Numbered from the stretch's first letter, positions 1 to 9,732 are shown. The stretch: DNA of 64,000 nucleotides from Candidatus Methanosphaera massiliense (GCF_028890305.1 NZ_JARBXM010000001.1:498501-562500); one strand, 5' to 3'. Translations and numbers: made by a program. The notes: a model not told the origin generated them from the sequence alone.

Positions 1-649
1 CCATGAAGGAGATGTTATTTTAATGACAGAGGGTTCCGGTGGAGGAACCATTACCACAACATCTATCTATAACAATTATCCTGAAGTAATAAAAGAAACA
101 TTGAATGTACAATTTGTTAAAGCATCCAAATTATTAAATAATTATGATAAACAGGAAGATATTCATGCAATGACCGATATTACAAATGGTGGTATAAATG
201 GAGATTCAAATGAGATAAACAAAACCACAGGCTTAGGAATTCATTTATATCGTGAGAAAATAAATGAGTTAATAAATCCGAAGGTATATTCTATGCTTAA
301 CGACTTAGATATTGACCCTTTAGGTGTATCTATTGATTCATTGATGATAATTGTATCACCAAAATGCGTATCTAGTATAACACAGCTATTAGAAGAGACT
401 AATATTAGAGTAGGAATTATCGGAGAAGTTACTGGTACTGGTAAAACATATATTGAAGATTCTAATGGCGAGGTTGAATTACTCACGCCTAAGTTTAGAG
501 AAGCAGCTTATACTCCTATTAAAAAGATTATTGAAACGATTAATGAAACAGACTTTGAAGAAAACAAAAAAATTATTGATAAATCTGCAAAAGAGGCTAT
601 TGATAAAAAAAATAGGCTTGTAAAATATATTGAAGATAAATATGAATGA
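1..649 (+). CDS. AIR synthase-related (PurM/HypE/ThiL fold) protein, 5' truncated by window
   Basis: The reading frame is open from base 2, so the ATG at 23 is internal and the gene begins upstream of the window. The visible part is the C-terminal ATP-grasp-like domain of the AIR synthase superfamily: a glycine-rich MTEGSGGG stretch, then ITNGGI, then the GVIGEVTGTGK strand-turn near the end. It lacks the C-terminal PRIC-type tail of HypE, so it is not HypE itself. It is most likely one of the AIR-synthase-related proteins common in methanogens; the substrate is unknown. The next gene overlaps its last 8 bases, which suggests translational coupling. Confidence 0.75.
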   Translation, partial: HEGDVILMTEGSGGGTITTTSIYNNYPEVIKETLNVQFVKASKLLNNYDKQEDIHAMTDITNGGINGDSNEINKTTGLGIHLYREKINELINPKVYSMLNDLDIDPLGVSIDSLMIIVSPKCVSSITQLLEETNIRVGIIGEVTGTGKTYIEDSNGEVELLTPKFREAAYTPIKKIIETINETDFEENKKIIDKSAKEAIDKKNRLVKYIEDKYE

Positions 650-1055
650 AAGTGGTCAATTATTAATTTATGATTTAATTTTTGGTGTAATAATTCTCTT
701 AATGATTATTATATTAAGTATGTATATTTTTGAAGAAAATAGCCATTATTATATGAATATGCAGGATTCTGAAAAACCTTTAGATATTCTTAACACATTA
801 TCAGATACTCCTTATGAAGATGGCTATTTGTTAGAAATATTATCTAGAGAGTTAGATAATAATAATACAAATAAGGATACATTACATTTTGTAAATGAAA
901 TTATCTCCTCAAATACCCATTATGAGTACACATTCTCTGATGACAGTAGTGAAGTTATTCTTATTGATACTCGTTCAAGTCATTATAGAGAAGTATTTTC
1001 AGGGAGAAAAATCATTAATAAACATGTGTTTGTGTTAAAATATTATGAGAAATAA
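642..1055 (+). CDS. Small membrane-anchored pseudopilin-like protein
   Basis: Unrecognised protein of 138 residues. I start it at the ATG at 642, overlapping the upstream stop by 8 bases, rather than the TTG at 630. The N-terminus is NESGQLLIYDL followed by about 20 hydrophobic residues, then a hydrophilic, Asp/Asn-rich extracellular-looking domain. The GQL-x-I-x-DL pattern before a hydrophobic helix resembles archaeal class III (prepilin-type) signal peptides, but the usual Glu at +5 is replaced by Asp at +6. The same pattern occurs in the protein at 58617-59471. Function is not known; a pilin-like or other surface role is inference. Confidence 0.6.
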   Translation: MNESGQLLIYDLIFGVIILLMIIILSMYIFEENSHYYMNMQDSEKPLDILNTLSDTPYEDGYLLEILSRELDNNNTNKDTLHFVNEIISSNTHYEYTFSDDSSEVILIDTRSSHYREVFSGRKIINKHVFVLKYYEK

Positions 1056-1115
1056 CTCTCTTATTATTTTTTCAAAAAAAATAAATATCACCAAAAACAA
1101 ATATATTATTAATTG

Positions 1116-1173
1116 AAAGGTGATGAGGTTCCACCTATTTAACCGCCAGTGATTACTGGATGATGACTTCTAT
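1116..1173 (+). promoter_or_regulatory. Fluoride riboswitch (crcB motif)
   Basis: Visible in order: GGTGATGAGGTTCCACC (1119-1135), a short A/T joining segment, AACCGCC, a hairpin CCAGT-GATT-ACTGG, then TGATGACTTCTA ending near 1172. This matches the order and conserved bases of the crcB fluoride aptamer (for example the Thermotoga sequence with GATGAGG...TGATGGCCTCTA), including the elements that form the pseudoknot. A T-run follows immediately. It lies about 150 bases upstream of a cation/proton antiporter gene on the same strand. Fluoride control of an exporter is established for this RNA class; how it acts in this archaeon is inference. Confidence 0.92.
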
Positions 1174-1326
1174 TTTTTATTAAAGGTAATAAATTGTATT
1201 TTGCCTATGATCATCTATTAATCATGGAAAAAAAGGAATCACGATATTTTTTTTATTTGATTTATTTTGTATGCATACTACTTTTATTATTCTTTAATTA
1301 TTTATTAAATAAAAGGAGATTTTTAA

Positions 1327-2460
1327 TTGATTAGTGATATTTATCCTGTAGTACTAGCAGTCCTTATTGTTTTAGCTAGTGTCATTTCAATTAAGTGGAG
1401 TATTTCCATATCTATTGTTGAAATTATACTTGGTATTATTGCAGGAAATTTAGGATTGTTAGAACCTGAAAGTTGGATGATTTATGTTGCTAGTATTGGA
1501 GGTATGGTATTAACATTCCTTGCTGGTACAGAAGTTAATCCAAAGTTAATGAAAGATAATTTAAAAGAATGTTTAATGATTGGTGTTGCATCATTTCTAA
1601 TATCATTTGTACTCGTATTTATTGTATGTGAATATATGTTATTATGGCCTCTTACATCATCATTACTAGTTGCTACTGCATTATCAGAGACTTCTATTGC
1701 AATTGTTTATTCCATTATTCTTGATAAAGAGTTATCTGGTAAAAAGATAGGAACAATACTCATGGGATCTACATTTGTTACAAACATTTGTACGGCATTT
1801 GCATTAAGTGCTTTATTCATGAAACCTACCATAGAAACATTAGTATTTGTAATAGCATCTGTAATTATACTTGTATTCTCATATAAATACTCAGATATTT
1901 TATTTGAAAGTCAAACATTTAGTATGACAAGTAACCAGTTAGAACTTAAATACATATTCCTATTACTTGTATTATTAATATTCTTTGCAACTCTTGGTTG
2001 TGGACAGGCATTACTTCCAGTATTCATACTAGGAGCTATACTTTCTAAACCATTCAGCCATACCAACAAAAATAATATGCTTAAAAGATTACAGACAGTA
2101 GCATTTACTGTTATTACACCAATATTTTTCATAGTTAATGGATCAAAAGTATCAATTCCAGTTATACTTGGAGCATTAGGTGTGTTCTTATTAATATTTG
2201 TAGTACGTCAAATAGGAAAATTTATTGGAGTATATACAATTGTTAAAACAAGTTTAAGTAAGTATCATATGTATATTACAATGGTTATGAGTACGGGGTT
2301 AACCTTTGGATTAGTAGCAGCATCCTATGGACTTAATAATAATATAATTTCATCTCATGTTTATAGTATTCTAACAGGAGTGCTAGTTTTAAGTGCTATA
2401 ATTCCAAGTATTATTGGTAATAAATATTTTGCTCCTACTGAAGAAGATTTAAAAGAATAA
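1327..2460 (+). CDS. Cation:proton antiporter (CPA2/KefB-type membrane domain)
   Basis: A 377-residue protein of about 11-12 hydrophobic segments with the antiporter-type features AGNLGLLEPESW near residue 40 and a conserved acidic FLAGTEVNP segment near residue 65, like the FLxGLE element of CPA exchangers. There is no C-terminal TrkA domain. The start is TTG at 1327, set by AAAAGGAGAT at 1312-1321. The fluoride riboswitch upstream implies it is induced by fluoride. CPA antiporters are among the gene classes known under crcB RNAs in bacteria. Whether it moves F- itself, or Na+/H+ to restore homeostasis, cannot be read from sequence. Confidence 0.85.
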   Translation: MISDIYPVVLAVLIVLASVISIKWSISISIVEIILGIIAGNLGLLEPESWMIYVASIGGMVLTFLAGTEVNPKLMKDNLKECLMIGVASFLISFVLVFIVCEYMLLWPLTSSLLVATALSETSIAIVYSIILDKELSGKKIGTILMGSTFVTNICTAFALSALFMKPTIETLVFVIASVIILVFSYKYSDILFESQTFSMTSNQLELKYIFLLLVLLIFFATLGCGQALLPVFILGAILSKPFSHTNKNNMLKRLQTVAFTVITPIFFIVNGSKVSIPVILGALGVFLLIFVVRQIGKFIGVYTIVKTSLSKYHMYITMVMSTGLTFGLVAASYGLNNNIISSHVYSILTGVLVLSAIIPSIIGNKYFAPTEEDLKE

Positions 2461-2482
2461 ATTTTCTTTTTATAACTTTTTT

Positions 2483-3139
2483 TTATTCTGTTTTTGGTTT
2501 GGTTCTATGACCTTTTTTTCTAATTACTTCTTTAATTATAAGATTCATTGGTGTTCTTTCACCATGAGCCGTGGATTTTCCTTTTTTTATGTATTTTAAT
2601 ATTGTATCTACATCATCTGCTTCTGGTATTTCCGTGTAGCATCGGCCTATTCCTTTAATAAAATGTGCATCACTTGCTCCAATTGGTGGAACGTTATTTT
2701 TTTCAGAAACTTTCTTACTTAAATAATTAGATACTCCAAATATAAATCTTGAATTCTTTGTTTCCATTGCATCGATATCTAATGATTGTACTATGTCCCC
2801 AAGACCACTTCTATAATAACAGTAGGGATGTGCTGCTATTGCTATTCCTGCATTATCATGAATCTGGTCTATTGTTTCTGCTGGAGTCTGTAGTGGTTTT
2901 ATATAATCTGTTATTCCTAATGCTACAATATGTCCCTTAGTACTACTAACTTCTTCTCCAGGAATTAGTAGTAATCCTTCATGTTCTAGTTTTCTTACTG
3001 CCCATGTACCTTCTATTTCATCATGATCTGTTATTGCTATTGCATTTAAACCTATTTTCTGACTATACTTGATTATGTCTTCTAAAGGCGTGATTGAATC
3101 CTTAGAGTATTTACTGTGAATGTGTGTATCAATTTTCAT
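2483..3139 (-). CDS. PHP-domain metal-dependent phosphoesterase
   Basis: A 218-residue PHP-family hydrolase. Metal-binding motifs are in place: DTHIHSKYS at residues 4-12, ITDHDEIEG near 37, a Glu in PGEEVSS near 62, AHPYCY near 100 and GASDAHFIKG near 157. This is the short YciV/TrpH-like form, a class that includes nucleotide and RNA phosphatases. The start ATG is preceded by GGTGA at suitable spacing. It is divergent from fae-hps and convergent with the antiporter gene. The exact substrate is not determinable. Confidence 0.85.
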   Translation of the reverse strand: MKIDTHIHSKYSKDSITPLEDIIKYSQKIGLNAIAITDHDEIEGTWAVRKLEHEGLLLIPGEEVSSTKGHIVALGITDYIKPLQTPAETIDQIHDNAGIAIAAHPYCYYRSGLGDIVQSLDIDAMETKNSRFIFGVSNYLSKKVSEKNNVPPIGASDAHFIKGIGRCYTEIPEADDVDTILKYIKKGKSTAHGERTPMNLIIKEVIRKKGHRTKPKTE

Positions 3140-3369
3140 TATTTCTCACCTTCATTTAGGATTTAATTATAGTTAATACTCTTATTATAGTTAAGTAAAT
3201 ATTTAATTGATATATTTATTTAAATAATATTAGTATTAGTAATCGTATAATATAATAATTAATTAAAACAGAAATATTATTATAATAGAAAATCTATAAG
3301 ACTGTTTTTGAATCCAACATCTTAAAAGATAAAAGGATTAATAATCAAATATAAACGGAGAAATAATTA

Positions 3370-4581
3370 ATGTATGAAATAGGAGAAGCTTTAATCGGAG
3401 ACGGACCTGAATTAGCACATATCGACCTTATTGTAGGTGATAAGAAAGGTCCAGTAGGAACTGCTTACGCAACAAACATGGCAAGTATGTCTGTAGGACA
3501 CACACCATTATTAGCTGTTATAAGACCAAACTTACCAGTGAAACCTGCAACACTTATTGTACCTAAAGTAACAATACAAAACTTAGAAGATGCAAATAAA
3601 ATATTTGGTCCTGCACAAACAGCAGTAGGACGTGCAGTTGCTGATGCTGTAGAAGAAGAAATAATACCTAAAAACATGGTAGAAGATATTGTTATAATGG
3701 TAAATGTATTCATTGATCCTTCAGCTAAGGATTATCGTAAAATTTACCAATACAACTATGGTGCTACCAAATTAGCAATTAAACGTGCATTTGATAAATA
3801 TCCATCAATAGACAAAGTATTAGCAGAAAAAGATAGAGGAACACATCCAATTATGGGATTCAAAGCAATGAAATTATGGAATCCACCATATCTACAAGTA
3901 GCATTAGATTTAGATAATGAAGATAAAATGCGTAGCATAATTAGAGATTTACCAAAACGTGAAAGAATTCTTATTGAAGCAGGTACACCTCTTGTTAAAA
4001 AATTCGGTGTAGATATTATTAGTAAAATAAGAGAAGAACGTCCTGGTGCTTTCATTATTGCTGATCTTAAAACTTTAGATGTTGGAAGAGTAGAAGTTAA
4101 AATGGCAGCAGATGAAACAGCTGATGCTGTAGCTATCTCTGGTCTTGGAACAAATGAATCTATAGAAAAAGCTATACATGAATGTTCAAAACAAGGAATT
4201 TACTCCATACTTGATATGATGAATGTACAGGATATTCCTGCTAAACTTGAACAACTTGAATTAAAACCTAACATAGTTTTATTACATAGAAATATTGACT
4301 CTGAAACAATGAATGATAATGATAATGAACAACAATCCGAATGGGGAAACATTAAAGAAATTAAAGCTAAACTTGGTAAACGCGGTTTAATTGCTGTTGC
4401 TGGTGGTGTAACACCTGAGAAAGTTAACACAGCTCTAGATAATGGTGCTAATATTATAATTGCAGGTAGATACATTATTGGTTCTTCTGATGTAAGAAGA
4501 GCAGCAGAAGATTTCCTCAGATATATGCCACAAGACTCTGACACAATGAGAGTAGCATTAGATGAAGATGAAGAAATATAA
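3370..4581 (+). CDS. fae-hps: Bifunctional formaldehyde-activating enzyme / 3-hexulose-6-phosphate synthase
   Basis: A 403-residue fusion. The N-terminal Fae domain (about 1-165) contains [26 protein letters not shown] and [18 protein letters not shown], and condenses formaldehyde with tetrahydromethanopterin. The C-terminal Hps domain (about 170-390) carries the ADLKTLDVG metal/substrate motif and AVAGGVTPE, the TIM-barrel phosphate loop. In archaea lacking the pentose phosphate pathway this fusion makes ribulose-5-phosphate by running the RuMP aldolase backwards and captures the released formaldehyde. GGAG lies ahead of the ATG. It appears monocistronic with a T-run after the stop. Full length for the family. 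Confidence 0.97.
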   Translation: MYEIGEALIGDGPELAHIDLIVGDKKGPVGTAYATNMASMSVGHTPLLAVIRPNLPVKPATLIVPKVTIQNLEDANKIFGPAQTAVGRAVADAVEEEIIPKNMVEDIVIMVNVFIDPSAKDYRKIYQYNYGATKLAIKRAFDKYPSIDKVLAEKDRGTHPIMGFKAMKLWNPPYLQVALDLDNEDKMRSIIRDLPKRERILIEAGTPLVKKFGVDIISKIREERPGAFIIADLKTLDVGRVEVKMAADETADAVAISGLGTNESIEKAIHECSKQGIYSILDMMNVQDIPAKLEQLELKPNIVLLHRNIDSETMNDNDNEQQSEWGNIKEIKAKLGKRGLIAVAGGVTPEKVNTALDNGANIIIAGRYIIGSSDVRRAAEDFLRYMPQDSDTMRVALDEDEEI

Positions 4582-4613
4582 TTTTATGAATTATATTCTT
4601 AATAACCTCCTTT

Positions 4614-4629
4614 AAGTTTTTTTTTTGTT
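4614..4629 (+). terminator. Poly-T terminator of fae-hps
   Basis: A run of 11 T followed by GTTTTG lies 32 bases after the fae-hps stop. Oligo-U tracts act as intrinsic terminators in archaea. No strong hairpin is needed or seen. Confidence 0.55.
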
Positions 4630-4741
4630 TTGAAAAATTTTTCTGTGAAAATCAGTTCCTACTATAATACTAATTATATGTTATATCTTATTAACTTATA
4701 ACTTAAAAGTTATAACTTATAATAAAATTAATTAAAAAAAA

Positions 4742-5338
4742 TTATAAGGAGGGAATACTTAAATCCTCAGAAGGAAAACGATACTTTTTCTGCACAACAT
4801 CCTTCTCAAACTGAACTCCCTCATTTTCTAATATTAATCGCTTATATAATCCATCATTCATACCTACATACCCACCAATAGTCCAATCAGAACGAACTGT
4901 TCTGTGACAAGGAATAACTATCGGAAATGGATTTGAAGATAAAACATTAGCAACTGGTCTTGCACTTTTAGGTTTATCTATTAACTCAGCTAATTTCTTA
5001 TAACTAGTTACCCTTCCATGTGGGATATCCTTTTGTTTTAACAAAACAATTCTCTGAAAATCCGTGAGAATAGAAAAATCCAAATGACTATAATCAAAAT
5101 GAATATCCTTGCCCATAATAATTTCCTTAACATCAGACATGACTTCCATGATATAATCATCAGGATCTGTTTCAGATAATACTCCATGATAATCTATTTT
5201 ACCATAATTAAATTTCCCAGTGTTAACATCGGGAAGAATAATCTGTTTAAGAAGTTTATCTTTATTATTCCATACAATAGCTATTTCGCCTATTAAAGAA
5301 TTGAAAACAATATATTTTAATGAAGTTAAATTAGACAC
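4742..5338 (-). CDS. ogt: Methylated-DNA--protein-cysteine S-methyltransferase
   Basis: A suicide alkyltransferase of 198 residues that repairs O6-alkylguanine. The C-terminal domain shows the helix-turn-helix region PHGRVTSYKKLA, the Asn-hinge region ARPVANVLSSNPFP and the active site IPCHR, followed by the GGYVG turn. The N-terminal domain is weakly conserved, as is usual. The start is GTG at 5338 without a separate Shine-Dalgarno; an in-frame ATG with better context was not found. The gene stands alone. Confidence 0.93.
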   Translation of the reverse strand: MSNLTSLKYIVFNSLIGEIAIVWNNKDKLLKQIILPDVNTGKFNYGKIDYHGVLSETDPDDYIMEVMSDVKEIIMGKDIHFDYSHLDFSILTDFQRIVLLKQKDIPHGRVTSYKKLAELIDKPKSARPVANVLSSNPFPIVIPCHRTVRSDWTIGGYVGMNDGLYKRLILENEGVQFEKDVVQKKYRFPSEDLSIPSL

Positions 5339-5792
5339 CCCTATTTTTTTTATTAAATCTTAATTATTCATAGTTATATTAAAAGTAGAATATAAGAATA
5401 TTGATTTACTAAATATAACAATGAAATAATTAATTTAGGTTCACGAAAATTCATATTATTTCCGATAATTAGCTAAATCCATAAAATATTATAAAAATAA
5501 GTATTTTACGTTTTTAATTATTCTTATTGTTAAATTTATGAGTTAACATTTGTCTATCCTACGGAATTTTTTTAGTAAACTGTCACTATTCACATAATTT
5601 TAGATAGGATAATAAGTATACTAATTTAAAATAGACAATTATTGGTTAATTGATGAATTCCAGTTATTAATTAATTTTAACAAATCTTTAATTTTTTCTA
5701 TGAAAAAAAATTTATTATAAAAATAGGGATATTCTATATAATTATTTAAATAAAATAATAAGAAAAGAATAATAAGGAGGTATTGATAACCC
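5339..5792. other. AT-rich intergenic stretch without gene
   Basis: Between ogt and the BofA-like gene. I find no convincing coding frame or RNA gene. The only structure is a spaced 7-base inverted repeat, TATCCTA near 5554 and TAGGATA near 5607. The right end holds the Shine-Dalgarno AAGGAGGT (about 5773) and presumably the promoter of the next gene. Confidence 0.5.
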
Positions 5793-6038
5793 ATGATAAT
5801 AGAAATGATAACATTAATCCTATTAATCCTTATTGCAATACCAGTACTATATGCATTACTTAAAATAGGAAGCATATTAATTAAGATTATATTCCACCTA
5901 TTTATGGGATGGATTTTATTAATTTTAGTTAATTTCATACCTGGAATTAGTATCCCAATAACTTTACTAACAATACTAGTATCGGGATTCGGAGGTATCT
6001 TTGGAACAATACTACTAGTAATATTATACTTGATATAG
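5793..6038 (+). CDS. BofA family membrane protein
   Basis: An 81-residue integral membrane protein with two long hydrophobic segments joined by a region resembling the BofA family: GWILLILVNFIPG, then IPITLLTILVSGFGG. BofA is known from Bacillus as an inhibitor of the SigK protease; archaeal members have no sigma factor to regulate and their role is unknown. AAGGAGGT sits about 13 bases ahead of the ATG, a near-perfect ribosome site that supports translation on this strand. The oppositely oriented 99-codon frame over the same DNA is rejected. Confidence 0.75.
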   Translation: MIIEMITLILLILIAIPVLYALLKIGSILIKIIFHLFMGWILLILVNFIPGISIPITLLTILVSGFGGIFGTILLVILYLI

Positions 6039-6053
6039 TGTTATATTAAATCA

Positions 6054-7517
6054 CTATATTAATTTTAAAATATCATTAGATGAATAATTAAATCCATAAT
6101 TATCAAGTGCTTTATCACCTGCAACTCCTAGTATAAAACAGGCTATATAAGCTGCCTCAAATAAACTATTTTTTGTAGATATTGCGGTTGTTAAGCCAGC
6201 GAGAATATCACCTGTTCCACCAACAGTCATACCCTGATTACCAGTACGATTCAATTTATAATCATCAGGAGAAGCAATAATATCAACAACACCCTTCAAA
6301 AGAATAATTGTATTATATTCTTTTGCTAACTTACAAACCATGTCAATCCTATCATCAAATTTATCTGGTAATTCACAGTCGAAAAATTTTTTAAACTCAA
6401 AAGCATGGGGTGTTACAATAACATTTCCTTTTTTAATATTTTCACGATCAACTAATTTTAATGCATCTGCATCAATGATAACTGGCTTATCAGTTTTACA
6501 TAATATATGATTAAATAATTCACGAGTCTTATCATCTAATCCAGCACCTGAACCAATTAATATAGAATCAACTTTACTAATTAATGGTTCTATAACCTCA
6601 TATCCATTCATTGATAACACGTTTCCAGGAACACTTCTAACAATGAATTCTGGATTATATTGTTTAATCAGATTAGCAGAGGACTCTGGAGCCACAATAT
6701 ATATAAGATCTATTGATTGGGAAGTACAAGCTTGTGCTGCAAAAATTACAGCTCCAATGTAATCAGGGTTAGATCCAATAATTAGTACGGACCCATTCTC
6801 ACCTTTATGTGAATTAACCCTGGGAGTACTTAATTTTAATAAATCACCTTCACCAACATATTCCTCTGAAACTCTTGGTATACCGATATCTAATACTTCA
6901 ACATGACCCACATACTTCTCCTCTGCAGATAATAATCCTGTCTTAGCTTTATGTAAGGTTAATGTTTCATGTGCTATAACTGATTTATCATGTACAGCTC
7001 CTGTTTCAGGGTCAAGTCCAGATGGTACATCAACTGATATTCTTATAGCTGGAGAATAATTAATAGTATCAATAGCCTTTGCCGTTGGCTGTCTAATTTT
7101 ACCATTAACTCCTGTTCCTAGAATCGCATCAATTATTATATCAGAATTATCTGGTTTTAACTGTGTTGAATCAGTTATTTTATAAACCTTTAAATTCTTA
7201 TTGGTTTCTGATATTATTTTTATTGATTCCCAGTTAATCTTTGAATCATTGTTATTTATGTTTTCAGGTCTTGTTAATAGATATAAGTGAATATGATATC
7301 CATAATTTAGGAGATGTCTTGCTATTACAAATCCATCACCGCCATTACCACCTTTTCCAGAGTAGATTGATATTTTTTTCTTATCAGGATATTTATTTAC
7401 TATATAATGAGCTATACTTGCACCAGCATTCTCCATTAATACCAATGTAGGTATATTATTGTATTCAGTATTTTTATCAACTGCTCTCATTTCTAATGGT
7501 GTTAATACTTCCTTCAT
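6054..7517 (-). CDS. nnr: Bifunctional NAD(P)H-hydrate epimerase / ADP-dependent dehydratase
   Basis: Repairs hydrated NADH and NADPH. The N-terminal YjeF_N epimerase domain (1-210) shows MENAGASIAHYI and GKGGNGGDGFVIARHL. The C-terminal ribokinase-like dehydratase (about 220-487) shows HKGENGSVLIIG, LIGSGAGLD, VIDADAL and the terminal GNQGMTVGGTGDILAG signature. I place the start at 7517 because GGGTGAT lies just upstream; the ATG 12 bases earlier has no Shine-Dalgarno. It is the usual fused form, about 490 residues. ftr lies 43 bases upstream on the same strand, so the two may be co-transcribed. Confidence 0.95.
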   Translation of the reverse strand: MKEVLTPLEMRAVDKNTEYNNIPTLVLMENAGASIAHYIVNKYPDKKKISIYSGKGGNGGDGFVIARHLLNYGYHIHLYLLTRPENINNNDSKINWESIKIISETNKNLKVYKITDSTQLKPDNSDIIIDAILGTGVNGKIRQPTAKAIDTINYSPAIRISVDVPSGLDPETGAVHDKSVIAHETLTLHKAKTGLLSAEEKYVGHVEVLDIGIPRVSEEYVGEGDLLKLSTPRVNSHKGENGSVLIIGSNPDYIGAVIFAAQACTSQSIDLIYIVAPESSANLIKQYNPEFIVRSVPGNVLSMNGYEVIEPLISKVDSILIGSGAGLDDKTRELFNHILCKTDKPVIIDADALKLVDRENIKKGNVIVTPHAFEFKKFFDCELPDKFDDRIDMVCKLAKEYNTIILLKGVVDIIASPDDYKLNRTGNQGMTVGGTGDILAGLTTAISTKNSLFEAAYIACFILGVAGDKALDNYGFNYSSNDILKLI

Positions 7518-7560
7518 TTTATCACCCATCCTATTATTTTGTAAAGTATCTTTGACTAGT

Positions 7561-8442
7561 CTATTCTAATAGATTTATTTTATATTTTCCAAGATTTCCA
7601 CCATAGTTACCTGCAGATATTTTCTGAACATCAGGTATTGTTTTTATTGCATTTACAGCAGCTTTTGTTGCTTTAATTACATTTTCTTCTGTTAAACCAT
7701 CAAATACTAATTCATACACACCATTTGTATCTTCAGGTAGTTTGGAATCTTCTATTTTATCTTTAAGTGTTGGACAATATTGTTCGTTTGTAGTAGCATT
7801 CATAAATTTATATTTTTTAGATCCTACTTTAGAACCTGATGCTACAATACCTCCAGGAAATGGTGTTATTACTCCAGATATTTCACGTATTGCATTTACA
7901 GCAGCTTCTGCAGCAATTAATGCTGATTGTTGTGTTTTTGCCATGATAAATAGGTTTCCTCCTGCAACAGCATCTACTATTCCGAAGTTTTCTTCTATTA
8001 AGAAATCTCCAGACATTACTGGAATTTTATACATGTCTTTTCCGTATTTTGTTATTTTTTCCTGGTATCCATCTGCAAAGAATGCTAGCTTAAATCCTAG
8101 ATTTGTTTGTTTTTCAGCTTCTGGTAATAGGTTAAACACTGCTGTTGTTGCTGCTGTTAGTACACATTGTCCCACTCTTTCTAGTAATTGTTCTTCTACT
8201 TTTTCTGTCTTGTTTTGACATATGATTATAGAGTATCCAGGTCTGTTATCTGGCGTTTTTTCTGGTGGAACGTATTGATCTATTCCTGCTTCTGCAGGAC
8301 ATCCAATGAATGATGTTGCAAAACCAGTTGCTTCTACTGCAGCACGATATGCTAATTTTCTTGTTGCTGCTGTTATTAATAAATATGATGCTTTTGTTTT
8401 AAATGCTTCTGCATATGTATCTTCAATTATTGGTGAATTCAT
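7561..8442 (-). CDS. ftr: Formylmethanofuran--tetrahydromethanopterin N-formyltransferase
   Basis: The second step of methanogenic CO2 reduction and of C1 oxidation: transfer of formyl between methanofuran and H4MPT in the cytoplasm. The 293 residues match the full family length, with the conserved N-terminus (EDTYAEAF, AATGFATSFIGCPAEAG after allowing for VEATGFAT), MSGDFLIEE, VTPFPGGIVASGSKVG and the C-terminal GNYGGNLGKYKI. Methanosphaera stadtmanae reduces methanol with H2 rather than CO2, so here the enzyme may mainly serve C1 biosynthesis; that is inference from the organism assignment. Confidence 0.97.
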   Translation of the reverse strand: MNSPIIEDTYAEAFKTKASYLLITAATRKLAYRAAVEATGFATSFIGCPAEAGIDQYVPPEKTPDNRPGYSIIICQNKTEKVEEQLLERVGQCVLTAATTAVFNLLPEAEKQTNLGFKLAFFADGYQEKITKYGKDMYKIPVMSGDFLIEENFGIVDAVAGGNLFIMAKTQQSALIAAEAAVNAIREISGVITPFPGGIVASGSKVGSKKYKFMNATTNEQYCPTLKDKIEDSKLPEDTNGVYELVFDGLTEENVIKATKAAVNAIKTIPDVQKISAGNYGGNLGKYKINLLE

Positions 8443-8531
8443 AATTAATCAATCCTCTAAAATGTTAATAAAAATAGTTTAAATAAAATTATAGACTAGA
8501 TATCCTTATTAATATCTAGTCTGGGGGAATA

Positions 8532-9551
8532 TTATTCGTCCAAGTCTACTTTGTCTAATACTCCTGTTCCAAAGTATGGAAGTACTAGTAATCCTAGTCC
8601 TGATACCATCCAGTATGAGATTAGTCTTTCTACTAGTGTTACTGCTGTGGATATGGATGATGGTACTCCTGCCATAGAATATACTAGAATCATTATACCA
8701 TCAACTGCTCCTATACCTCCAGGTAATGCTGGAATCATACCAACTAATGTTGAAAGTAGGAATACTGAGGCAATCATACCAAATGATACTTGGACTCCAA
8801 ATGCTAAAAATACAACATAAACACGTAATATCTCCAAAATCCATACAATAAATGCTATGATTAGTGCTTGGAAGAAGACTTTACGATCTTTCATAAGGTA
8901 TTTTAAACTAGTCTGGAATCCTCTCATTGCAGATTTTGATTTTGATTCATATTTTGTTAAATCACGAGACATGAACCTGTTTAATTGCCTAAAAATCCAT
9001 GCTACAGTTCTAAGACCTAATTCTTCATTAAAGCATATGTACAGTATAAATCCTAGTAATATTACAAAGAGAATTATAACAGCAATTAATGTAATAACCA
9101 TTGTTTGGCTTAAATGTAGCGTGAATATTAAGTAAATCATTGCAATAATAGCCAATGTTAAAAATGGAAATGTATCAAATAATTTATCACTCATTACCGT
9201 GGCGAATGTCTTTCTAAAACCAGCACCAGAACTCTTACTTAATAAATAAGCTCTAACTGGTTCTCCACCACCCCGACCACTAGGTGTTAAATTGTTCACT
9301 GCTAATCCTACAAGTAACATTGCAAACAATGGTAGTTTTTTATAGGATATATCCAATCCAGATACTATGATACCCCATTTTACATTCCACAGAGTCATTA
9401 TAATGAATTGAATTATTATAGCTAGTAATACATATTTCATATCAGCTGTTTGCAAAGCATTTAATACTTCACCTGGACCAATGAAAAGAATCATTGCAAC
9501 TAATATTACAATACCAACTGACAATAATCCAAAGACTTTTTTATAATCCAT
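8532..9551 (-). CDS. Flippase-like (UPF0104 / LPG synthase TM) membrane protein
   Basis: A polytopic membrane protein of 339 residues with about 8 hydrophobic segments. Family signatures: NNLTPSGRGGGEPVRAYLLS near residue 80 and PALPGGIGAVDG near residue 275, both typical of the lysylphosphatidylglycerol-synthase transmembrane domain. Archaeal members are thought to move or flip lipids or polyprenyl precursors, but this is not proved. I moved the start to the ATG at 9551, which has AAAGGAGAT in front. It is divergent from the TrkA-like gene. Confidence 0.8.
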   Translation of the reverse strand: MDYKKVFGLLSVGIVILVAMILFIGPGEVLNALQTADMKYVLLAIIIQFIIMTLWNVKWGIIVSGLDISYKKLPLFAMLLVGLAVNNLTPSGRGGGEPVRAYLLSKSSGAGFRKTFATVMSDKLFDTFPFLTLAIIAMIYLIFTLHLSQTMVITLIAVIILFVILLGFILYICFNEELGLRTVAWIFRQLNRFMSRDLTKYESKSKSAMRGFQTSLKYLMKDRKVFFQALIIAFIVWILEILRVYVVFLAFGVQVSFGMIASVFLLSTLVGMIPALPGGIGAVDGIMILVYSMAGVPSSISTAVTLVERLISYWMVSGLGLLVLPYFGTGVLDKVDLDE

Positions 9552-9732
9552 ACTATCTCCTTTTATAAATTCCCCATATAAATTATTATCAAAATAAAAC
9601 AATTACATAGAGAATAAGTATTTTAATATATTATATATTTCTAATATTTAATAAAATTATAAGAATTATTTAAGTATATCAAAATATAAAAGGATATCTA
9701 TACAATATTTGATATAAATAGAGAGGGACTAC

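Noticed and set aside
1-649. Calling the first gene hypE
   Set aside because: The C-terminus lacks the conserved Pro-Arg-Ile-Cys-type end needed to accept the carbamoyl group, so only the superfamily is claimed.
5639-5938. 99-codon minus-strand frame overlapping the BofA-like gene
   Set aside because: The plus-strand frame has a near-perfect Shine-Dalgarno and family resemblance; the minus frame has neither.
7742-8218. 158-codon plus-strand frame opposite ftr
   Set aside because: Antisense shadow of a strongly conserved methanogenesis gene; no ribosome site.
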